The notes under the pieces were generated by a model. It ran no database searches. It saw only the letters and a program-made list of their open reading frames with translations, and was not told the DNA's origin. Position numbers and translations under genes: made by a program. Below, one piece after another: positions 33,064 to 40,067 of a DNA stretch of 64,000 bases. The DNA lies in assembly GCA_041584475.1 (NCBI GenBank), contig JBFHDX010000004.1, forward strand, positions 1 to 64,000, written 5' to 3'. How positions within the stretch are numbered: position 1 is the stretch's first letter; each line of letters begins with the position of its first letter. The DNA comes from JBFHDX01 sp041584475 (GTDB taxonomy: Bacteria; Pseudomonadota; Alphaproteobacteria; UBA8366; JADFVY01).

Positions 33064-35772
33064 ATGGACTCCACCATCTTCAGATACATACTGCGCTACA
33101 GCAAGGCGCAGCAGCTCTGGCTGCTGGCGGTCATCGTCGTCTCGTACCCGTTCCTCTACCTGTCGCTGGATATGCCGAAGCTGATCGTCAACCGCGCCAT
33201 CGGCGACCAATCTGGGCCCCCTTACGACATCCCTCTGTTCGGCGTGCCGGTTTTCTCCGTCACGGCGAGTCAGATCGAATTCCTGATCACGCTGAGCCTG
33301 ATCTACCTGCTGCTGGTCCTGATCAACGGCGTGCTGAAATATTACATCAACGTCTACAAGGGCCGACTCGGCGAGCGCTTGCTGCGGCGACTGCGATACC
33401 AACTCTACGAGCGCATCCTGCGCTTCCCGATTCCGCATTTCCGCAAGGTTAGCCAGGGCGAGATCATTCCGATGATCACGGCGGAGGTCGAGCCGCTTGG
33501 CGGCTTCATCGGCACGGCCTACGCCGATCCGTTGTTCCAGGGCGGGCAGCTGCTGATCATCCTTGCCTTCATCATGGTCCAGGACCCCATCCTCGGGGCC
33601 GCCGCCATCGCGCTCTATCCGCTGCAGATCTATATCGTGCCGAAACTGCAGCGGAAGGTGAACGAGCTCGGCAAGGAGCGCGTCCGCACCGTCCGACTGC
33701 TGTCCGACCACATCGGCGAATCCGTGTCCGGGATTTCGGAGCTGCACGCGCACGACACGATCCGGCTCGAACTGTCGCGCTTCGCCCGCCGACTCGGCGA
33801 GATCTACTGGATCCGTTACGACATCTATCGCCGCAAATTCTTCATCAAGTTTCTCAATAATTTCATCGACAAGCTTACACCGTTTTTCTTTTTCTCCATC
33901 GGCGGCTGGCTCGTCATCGAAGGTGGACTGAGTTTCGGGGCGCTCGTCGCTGTGCTGGCAGCATACAAGGACCTCGCTGCCCCGTGGAAAGAGATGCTGA
34001 CGTGGTACCAGCAGAAGGAAGACGCGCGCATCAAGTACGAGCAGGTCGTCGAACAGTTCGATCCGCCCGGACTGCTCGATCAGCGCCGCCTCCTCGCCGA
34101 GCATGACGATGCGGCCGAGCTCAAGCTCGACGGCGAGATCGCGGTCAAGAACGTCAGTCTGATCGACGAGGACGGGCGCCGGCAACTCGACGGCGTGACG
34201 ACGACGATCGCCCCGGGAAGCCACATTGCCGTCGTCGGCGACGGCGACAGCGGCAAGGGCGACCTCCTCACCGTGATGGCCGGGCTGGTGGAGCCGACGG
34301 GGGGATCGATCTCGGTCGGCGAGTGGGACATCAAGACGGCACCGCGGGCGATTACCGGGCGCCTCATGGCCTATGTCGGGCCGAGCGCCTACATCCATGC
34401 GGGCACGCTCGCTGCCGCGCTGGTCTACGGGTTGAAACACCGGCCCGTTGCGGAACGGCAATACGAGGGCGCAGAGCTCAAATTCCGCCAGGCGGAAGTG
34501 GCGGAAGCGGCGGACGCTGGCAACATCACGCTCGATTACGGCGCGGACTGGGTCGACTACGAGGCGGCGCAGGTGTCGGGACCGGACGAGCTCCAGCAGG
34601 CGATGCTCGAGGTGCTCCACGCGGTCGATCTCGCCGACGACACGTATGGCTGGGGACTCCGCGGCAGGTTCGATCCCGACGACGACCCCGCATCGGCGGA
34701 GAAGATCCTTGAAGCGCGATCGGCGGTCCGCGAGCGCCTGTCCGATCAATCGGTTTCCCGCCTCGTCGACCCGTTCGATGCGGCGAGCTACAACATGAAC
34801 GCGACCGTTGCCGAGAACGTTCTCTTCGGCGTACCGCTGGGCGACGTCTTCGCGGAAGATCGAATCGCCGAGCATCCGTACATGAAACGGACGCTCGAGC
34901 GTGTCGGGCTGACCGGTGACTTCCTGAAGATCGGCGAGCGCGTCGCGGAGACGATGGTCGAACTGTTCGCCGGTCTTCCCCCCGGGCACGAGTTCTTCGA
35001 CCGGTTCAGCTTCATCTCGGCGGAAGACCTGCCCGAATTCCAGACGATCCTGGGCCGCGCCGCACGAGGCCTGGACGCGCTCAGCGCGGGCGATCGCAGC
35101 AAGCTGATAGCGCTCCCGTTCAAGCTGATCCCGGCACGACACCGACTCGATCTGATCGATGAGAAGTTGCGCGAGAGGCTGCTCGAGGCACGACGCGCCT
35201 TCGCCGCGGACCTGCCCGCCGAGCTCGCGGACCAGATCGCCTTTTTCGATCTGGAAGCCTACAATCGGGCAGCGACGATCCAGGACAATATCCTGTTCGG
35301 CAAGATCGATTTCGGCCAGCCCAACGCCGAGCAGCGGGTCGGAGCCCTGCTTGCAGACGTGCTGGACGGGCTGGGCATGCGGAACGTCGTCATGCGGATC
35401 GGCCTTAACTCGGAGACCGGATCCGGGGGCTCGCGGCTCTCGCCGACGCAGCGCCAGAAACTGGCCCTCGGCCGTTGCCTGCTGAAGAAACCGGCGGTTC
35501 TGCTGATCAACGAAGCGGCCGCGGGCTTCGAGTCGCGCCTGCAGAACAAGATCGTCGGGAACGTGTTGCAGGCCAGCCGCGGCCGCACCGTGATCTGGTC
35601 GCTGAGCAACGTTGCCCTGGCGAACCGGTTCGATAGGGTGCTGGTGATGGATCGCGGCCGCATCGTATCCGAGGGCGCTCCCGACGAGCTGCTGGCCAAG
35701 CGGGACGCACCGTTCGGCCGGCTTCTCGGTACCGAAGACGAAGAGGTCGAAGCGACGAGGACAGGGCAATGA
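33064..35772 (+). CDS. ABC-exporter-like membrane protein with degenerate, insertion-bearing ATPase domain
   Basis: A 902-aa protein. Residues 1-330 form a type IV ABC-exporter membrane domain of about six helices. Residues 360-900 form one nucleotide-binding domain in which several key residues are changed. Walker A is GDGDSGKG (392-399) with glycine where Ser/Thr binds magnesium. The signature is LSPTQ (792-796) instead of LSGGQ. Walker B is LLINE (N816 replaces the aspartate, while E817 is kept). The H-loop histidine is serine (S848). About 390 residues lie between Walker A and the signature, far more than the usual 100 or so. A segment that normally follows the Q-loop occurs three times (447-456, 580-589, 737-746). 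It may bind nucleotide without normal hydrolysis. The gene overlaps the cNMP-binding gene by 4 nt. Function unknown. Confidence 0.85.
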   Translation: MDSTIFRYILRYSKAQQLWLLAVIVVSYPFLYLSLDMPKLIVNRAIGDQSGPPYDIPLFGVPVFSVTASQIEFLITLSLIYLLLVLINGVLKYYINVYKGRLGERLLRRLRYQLYERILRFPIPHFRKVSQGEIIPMITAEVEPLGGFIGTAYADPLFQGGQLLIILAFIMVQDPILGAAAIALYPLQIYIVPKLQRKVNELGKERVRTVRLLSDHIGESVSGISELHAHDTIRLELSRFARRLGEIYWIRYDIYRRKFFIKFLNNFIDKLTPFFFFSIGGWLVIEGGLSFGALVAVLAAYKDLAAPWKEMLTWYQQKEDARIKYEQVVEQFDPPGLLDQRRLLAEHDDAAELKLDGEIAVKNVSLIDEDGRRQLDGVTTTIAPGSHIAVVGDGDSGKGDLLTVMAGLVEPTGGSISVGEWDIKTAPRAITGRLMAYVGPSAYIHAGTLAAALVYGLKHRPVAERQYEGAELKFRQAEVAEAADAGNITLDYGADWVDYEAAQVSGPDELQQAMLEVLHAVDLADDTYGWGLRGRFDPDDDPASAEKILEARSAVRERLSDQSVSRLVDPFDAASYNMNATVAENVLFGVPLGDVFAEDRIAEHPYMKRTLERVGLTGDFLKIGERVAETMVELFAGLPPGHEFFDRFSFISAEDLPEFQTILGRAARGLDALSAGDRSKLIALPFKLIPARHRLDLIDEKLRERLLEARRAFAADLPAELADQIAFFDLEAYNRAATIQDNILFGKIDFGQPNAEQRVGALLADVLDGLGMRNVVMRIGLNSETGSGGSRLSPTQRQKLALGRCLLKKPAVLLINEAAAGFESRLQNKIVGNVLQASRGRTVIWSLSNVALANRFDRVLVMDRGRIVSEGAPDELLAKRDAPFGRLLGTEDEEVEATRTGQ

Positions 35773-36239
35773 GCCTGCAACAGGAAGTCGACATTCTGCG
35801 CAAGATTCCGATGTTCGCGAACATCGACCAGGCGAAGCTGAAGCTGCTGGCGTTCACGAGCGAACGCCTCTCATACGCGGCAGGGGACGTTCTGTTCCGT
35901 CAGGGGGACGTCGGGGATGCCGCATTCCTGATCATCCGCGGCCAGGCCGAGGTCAGCATCGATACGAAGACGGGCCCGCTGACCGTCGCGACGCTGCAGG
36001 ACCATGATTTCGTCGGCGAAATCGCGATCATTTGCGATATCCCCAGGACCGCCACCGTCATCGCCAAGAGCGACCTGGAGGCACTGCGGATCGATAAGGA
36101 GCTCTTCTTCCGTCTGATCGGCGAGTTCCCCGAGATCGCCAAGGAAGTGATGCGGGAGCTGGCGCGGCGCCTAGAGCTGACGAATGCGCGCCTGCGGGAA
36201 ATCGCGACGCGCGTGAACGACGGCAAGAAGCCCGGATGA
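35769..36239 (+). CDS. cyclic-nucleotide-binding domain protein
   Basis: A 156-aa protein made almost entirely of one CRP/FNR-type cNMP-binding domain (about residues 10-125: IPMFANIDQAKLKLLAF, LFRQGDVGDAAFLIIRGQAEV, DFVGEIAIICDIPRTATV), with a C-terminal helix and no DNA-binding helix-turn-helix. The phosphate-binding cassette reads FVGEIAIICDIPRTATV, which keeps the glutamate and arginine used to bind cAMP. Its start overlaps the ABC-like gene stop (ATGA), so it is likely a regulatory partner of that protein rather than a transcription factor. Confidence 0.9.
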   Translation: MSLQQEVDILRKIPMFANIDQAKLKLLAFTSERLSYAAGDVLFRQGDVGDAAFLIIRGQAEVSIDTKTGPLTVATLQDHDFVGEIAIICDIPRTATVIAKSDLEALRIDKELFFRLIGEFPEIAKEVMRELARRLELTNARLREIATRVNDGKKPG

Positions 36240-36288
36240 CGGCCCGTTCACTGCCCGGCGACAGACGCCGCGCTTGCGGAGCGCGCCC

Positions 36289-36798
36289 GTGAGTCGGCTC
36301 GACAGCGTCATCCGCCGCCTGCAAGCGCAGCGGATCTGCCTCGACTGGGCGACCCAGGCGGTGGCCGGACGGCCTGGCGCGATCCTCGAGCTCGGCCTCG
36401 GCAACGGCCGCACCTACGATCATCTGCGGCAGCGCTGTCCGGAGCGCGAGATCTACGCCTTCGAGCGGCAGTTGAGCGCCCACCCGGATTGCGTCCCGGA
36501 TGACGACCACCTGTTTCTCGGGGATCTCGTCGATACGTTGCCGGCGGCCGCGCGCAAGCTCGGTCGCTGCGCCATCCTCGTGCACTGCGACATCGGTACG
36601 GGCGACGCCGCACGCAACGCCCGCGTCGCCTCGCGGATCGGTCCCCTTATCGGGAACCTCGTTCGCCCCGATGGCATCGTGCTGAGCGACCAGCGACTGC
36701 CCGTCGCCACGGCATGGCAGGAGCTCGCCCTCCCGGACGGTGTGGCCGCGGGACGGTATTTCCTCTATCGCGTCCGCGCTCGAGGCGGCGCGGAATGA
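36289..36798 (+). CDS. class I SAM-dependent methyltransferase-like protein, copy 1
   Basis: A 169-aa protein with the SAM-binding signature AILELGLGNGRTYDHLRQ and an acidic loop HLFLGDLVDTLPAAARKLG. It resembles the short Methyltransf_17-type family. It is clearly homologous to the next gene. Start GTG at 36289. No substrate can be assigned. It begins 49 nt after the cNMP-binding gene on the same strand. Confidence 0.75.
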   Translation: MSRLDSVIRRLQAQRICLDWATQAVAGRPGAILELGLGNGRTYDHLRQRCPEREIYAFERQLSAHPDCVPDDDHLFLGDLVDTLPAAARKLGRCAILVHCDIGTGDAARNARVASRIGPLIGNLVRPDGIVLSDQRLPVATAWQELALPDGVAAGRYFLYRVRARGGAE

Positions 36799-36860
36799 TG
36801 CGATCATGCGCTCGTCGCTCGGATTCCACCCTGCGGTCCGTTCGCGGTAGGCTGTGGCCG

Positions 36861-37409
36861 ATGACCGCAGATCGCGAAGCCCGCTCCGCTTCCGGCCCGG
36901 ACCCGCAAGACGCGCTCGAACGCATGCTCGCCCGCCTCGAGGCGCAACGCGCCTGGCTCGACTTCGCGGCCGAGCGCATTGCCGCGGTGCCGGGACCGGT
37001 GTTCGAGCTTGGGCTGGGCAAGGGTCGTACCTACGACCGCATGCGTCGCGTCATGGCCGATCGCGAGATATTCGCCTTCGATCGCGAACTCCATTGCTCG
37101 CCGCGCCTGAGCCCGCTGCCGGAGCACCTGTTCCTGGGCGATTTCCGCGATACCCTGCTTGCCGCGGCCGAGCGGTTCGGCCGTTCGGTGGCCCTGGTCC
37201 ATGCCGATATCGGCAGCGAAGTGCCCGCGCGAGACGCGGCGATCTGCCGGGATATCGGCCCCTTGATCGAGCGCGTCGTACGACGCCAGGGGCTGGTTCT
37301 CTGCGATCGCCCGCTGCCCCTGTCCCGCCCCGGCTGGGAACCCCTGCCGCCGCCGGCGGCTGCCGCGACGGCGGGGTGGCCCTATTTCGGATGGTGCCGG
37401 TCGCGCTGA
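36861..37409 (+). CDS. class I SAM-dependent methyltransferase-like protein, copy 2
   Basis: A 182-aa paralogue of the preceding gene. It repeats ERMLARLEAQRAWLDFAAERI, VFELGLGKGRTYDRMRR and HLFLGDFRDTLLAAAERFG at the matching positions. The ATG at 36861 gives a family-like N-terminus. An in-frame ATG at 36795 overlapping the previous stop (ATGATG) would add 22 residues without similarity to copy 1. Function unknown. Last gene of the + strand unit before the convergent xth. Confidence 0.75.
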   Translation: MTADREARSASGPDPQDALERMLARLEAQRAWLDFAAERIAAVPGPVFELGLGKGRTYDRMRRVMADREIFAFDRELHCSPRLSPLPEHLFLGDFRDTLLAAAERFGRSVALVHADIGSEVPARDAAICRDIGPLIERVVRRQGLVLCDRPLPLSRPGWEPLPPPAAAATAGWPYFGWCRSR

Positions 37410-37516
37410 CGGTTCCAGTTATGTTCGCGGCGACCGCGACTCGAATGTAGATCGAAGAAAATAGGCACTAAGCATAGTATTCTGCGGACAGCATGTAATT
37501 GTTTCGGCTGTAGTCC

Positions 37517-38305
37517 CTACGCCGCGAGGTCGAGGATTACGGGTACGTGATCGGACGGTTTTTCCCAGCCGCGGGCGTCTCGCAGGACGGACGCGCCGGA
37601 GAGCCGACCCGCGAGGTCGGGCGATGCCCAGAAGTGATCGAGCCGCCGGCCGCGATCGGAGGCCGCCCAATCGCGCGCGCGGTAACTCCACCACGAATAG
37701 AGCTTGTCGCGAGGCGGGAAGAAACGTCTGACGGCGTCGATCCAGGCACCCGCCTCGAGGGCTCGTTCCAGCTTCTCGACTTCGATGGGCGTGTGACTCA
37801 CTACGTTGAGCAGCTGCTTGTGCGACCAGACGTCCGTGGGCAACGGGGCGACGTTCAGGTCGCCGGCGACGATAACCGGCCGGCCGGTCCCGCCGAGCTG
37901 CTTCGACCAGCCGGTCATCTCGTCGAGAAAGGCGAGCTTATGCGCGAATTTTTCGTTGATCTCCGGATCAGGGGCGTCGCCGCCGGCCGGAACGTAGAGA
38001 CAGTGCAGATCGATGCCGTCGACGCGCGCCGCGACGTGCCGGCTGTCGGCCCGATCGCAGAAGCGCCGGTCCGCGAGCCGCTGCAGCGGCAGTCGAGAGA
38101 GAATCGCCACCCCGTTGTAGCTCTTCATGCCCTGAAAGACGGCATGCTCGTATCCGAGCCCGGCGATCGCCCCGCGCGGAAAGGCGTCGTCGACCACCTT
38201 GGTCTCCTGCAGACAAATGACGTCCGGCGCGGCCTCGGCAACGAGGCGCTCCAGGAGCGGCAGGCGCAGGCGTACCGAGTTGATGTTCCAGGTGGCGATG
38301 CGCAT
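37517..38305 (-). CDS. xth: exodeoxyribonuclease III
   Basis: AP endonuclease and 3'-5' exonuclease of base-excision repair. The 262-aa protein has the ExoIII signatures: WNINSVRLRL, the catalytic glutamate in ICLQETKV, the aspartate/asparagine in IVAGDLNVAP, and the terminal histidine in SDHVPVIL. Length is normal. It is preceded on the same strand by a class I amidotransferase gene, 87 nt away. The downstream end faces the tandem methyltransferases in a convergent arrangement. Confidence 0.95.
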   Translation of the reverse strand: MRIATWNINSVRLRLPLLERLVAEAAPDVICLQETKVVDDAFPRGAIAGLGYEHAVFQGMKSYNGVAILSRLPLQRLADRRFCDRADSRHVAARVDGIDLHCLYVPAGGDAPDPEINEKFAHKLAFLDEMTGWSKQLGGTGRPVIVAGDLNVAPLPTDVWSHKQLLNVVSHTPIEVEKLERALEAGAWIDAVRRFFPPRDKLYSWWSYRARDWAASDRGRRLDHFWASPDLAGRLSGASVLRDARGWEKPSDHVPVILDLAA

Positions 38306-38392
38306 GGCAGTCTCCGAGACGGCGCTGAGGACTCGATGGTCGCGGCCCGCCCCGCATGCGAGGCAGGGATCGGGGGCCGCGGCGGCCGGACT

Positions 38393-39205
38393 CTAGGCCG
38401 CGTTGTTGCGTCGCCGGCCGCCGCGACGCTCGGCGCCGCCGCGGCCGGCATGGCGGTTGCGGCAGGCGTCGCCGAAAGCCGCGAACATCGCCCGCGACAA
38501 CGGCCAGTCGAGCGCTACCGGATGTTCGGGATGCCACTGCACCGACAGCGCAAAGGCTCGGGCCCCGGTGACGCTTGTCGCTTCGATGACACCGTCTTCG
38601 CTCACCGCCTCGATCTCCAGCCGGTCGGCCAGGCGGTCGATGGCCTGGGCGTGCAGCGAGTTGACGAGCGCCGTGTCGGCGCCGCCGTTGAGCGCCCGGA
38701 GCACCCCGCCTTCCCGGATGCTGATGCGGTGGCACGCGCGGTAGCGGTCATCGTACGGCAGGCTCTTGTTCGAGCGGTGGTCCCGCTTTCCGGGCAGTTC
38801 ATGGACGTTCTGATGCAGGGTGCCGCCCAGCGCGACGTTGAGCTCCTGGTGACCCCGGCAGATGGCGAATAGCGGAACGCCGCTGTCGAGCGCGCCGCGG
38901 ATGGCCGGCAGGGTGGTCGCGTCCCGCGCCGCGTCGTGCGCGGTTCCCGCTCGGCTCCGCCCGCCGCCGTAACGCTCCGGCTCGACGTTGGACGGGCTCC
39001 CCGTGAGCAGAAGTCCGTCGAGCCGGGACATCAGGTCGGCGCTATCGTACCAGTCGCCCAGCGCCGGTATCAGCACCGGCATGCATTGCGCGGCGTGCAC
39101 GACGGACAGGATGTATTTCTGGCCGACCCGGTGGTAGGCGTCGCCCGTTTGCGGCGACATGACGCACGCCGGAATACCGACGAGGGGCCGATCGCTTCCC
39201 GGCAT
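38393..39205 (-). CDS. gamma-glutamyl-gamma-aminobutyrate hydrolase-like class I glutamine amidotransferase
   Basis: A 270-aa peptidase C26 protein. The nucleophile elbow is FAICRGHQELNVALGG (cysteine) and the catalytic H/E pair is in SVQWHPEHP. The N-terminus PLVGIPACVM and the substrate loop LDGLLLTGSPSNVEPERYGG match PuuD-like enzymes that hydrolyse gamma-glutamyl-GABA in putrescine breakdown. Its arginine-rich tail is low-complexity. ATG at 39205 is chosen over the adjoining GTG at 39208. No other putrescine genes are nearby, so the exact substrate is unproven. Confidence 0.87.
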   Translation of the reverse strand: MPGSDRPLVGIPACVMSPQTGDAYHRVGQKYILSVVHAAQCMPVLIPALGDWYDSADLMSRLDGLLLTGSPSNVEPERYGGGRSRAGTAHDAARDATTLPAIRGALDSGVPLFAICRGHQELNVALGGTLHQNVHELPGKRDHRSNKSLPYDDRYRACHRISIREGGVLRALNGGADTALVNSLHAQAIDRLADRLEIEAVSEDGVIEATSVTGARAFALSVQWHPEHPVALDWPLSRAMFAAFGDACRNRHAGRGGAERRGGRRRNNAA

Positions 39206-39356
39206 CACGCGCTACGCCCGGGAGCAACGGGCAGGACCGCACAAGGCGAAGGCAGGCGGACCTCAGCGATCGGCGGAGCGGTCCCCGAACCGCCCCGATG
39301 TCTGGCGCCGCCGGCAGATATCCCGGCATCGCGTGCCACGGATCGGATCGGTCGTT

Positions 39357-40067
39357 TCATTTCTCCGGTCGTTTCCGGTCGAAGGTGTTCACGAACCGGA
39401 ACAGGTCGTTGTCGAGTCGCAAACCGTAGCGCGGATCCATCAGGGTGACCTGGATGCGCTGGCCCTGCGCGTCGAGAATCGTCCAGCTTCTGAGGGTGAC
39501 CGGATTCTGTTGGAATGTCATGCTGATGCGACCGATCTCCGGGTCTTCGGCATCGACCAGGTCGAGGCGGATCGTATTGCTGCGACGTTCGATTCCCGTG
39601 ATCACCAGGCCGTCGGAGAACGAGAATTCCTCGCGCAGGAGCACGTCGGCCGGCGTCTTGCTCAACGGCAGGTACGTGACCTGCTCGAGCTGCTTGTCGA
39701 CATAGATGAACCACCTGCCGTCCGAAACGAGCAGATAGGGAACCGGCGGATCGTATTCGAAGCGCATGCGACCCGGTCGTTTCAAATAGAAATTTCCCCT
39801 CGCATAGCTGCCGCTCGCCGTGAGCTGCACGAACTCGGCCTGAAGCGTCGTTATGCCGTTCAGGAACGCCTCGATCTCCGCCACCGCAGCGCGATCCCGC
39901 ACCGTCAGCGCGATCGGTTGCGGCGGCGCCGCAGCCGGCGCCTCGCCGACGCCGACCGCCAGCGACAGGACAAGCGCGAAAAGCGTCACGCTCGAGATGC
40001 GGGCCCAGACGGGTCCGACGCAACCGCTAGCGGTTTCCGCCAGCGAGGACTTCACGCTTGCCAACAT
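39357..40067 (-). CDS. lolA: outer-membrane lipoprotein carrier LolA
   Basis: Periplasmic chaperone that ferries lipoproteins from LolCDE to the outer membrane. The 236-aa protein has a signal peptide (FALVLSLAVGVGEAPA) and the LolA fold blocks IEAFLNGITTLQAEFVQL, RPGRMRFEYDPPVPYLLVSDG, and VTLMDPRYGLRLDNDLFRFV. ATG at 40067 overlaps the ftsK 3' end by 41 nt. GTG at 40055 is a later option. The order aminotransferase-ftsK-lolA with short gaps supports a single operon. It should serve lipoproteins such as LptE, encoded at 5344. Confidence 0.9.
   Translation of the reverse strand: MLASVKSSLAETASGCVGPVWARISSVTLFALVLSLAVGVGEAPAAAPPQPIALTVRDRAAVAEIEAFLNGITTLQAEFVQLTASGSYARGNFYLKRPGRMRFEYDPPVPYLLVSDGRWFIYVDKQLEQVTYLPLSKTPADVLLREEFSFSDGLVITGIERRSNTIRLDLVDAEDPEIGRISMTFQQNPVTLRSWTILDAQGQRIQVTLMDPRYGLRLDNDLFRFVNTFDRKRPEK

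Noticed and set aside
32968..35769. Long open frame antisense to the ABC-like gene
   Set aside because: Its residues mirror high-GC codons of the real gene, and it has no recognisable domain or start signal.
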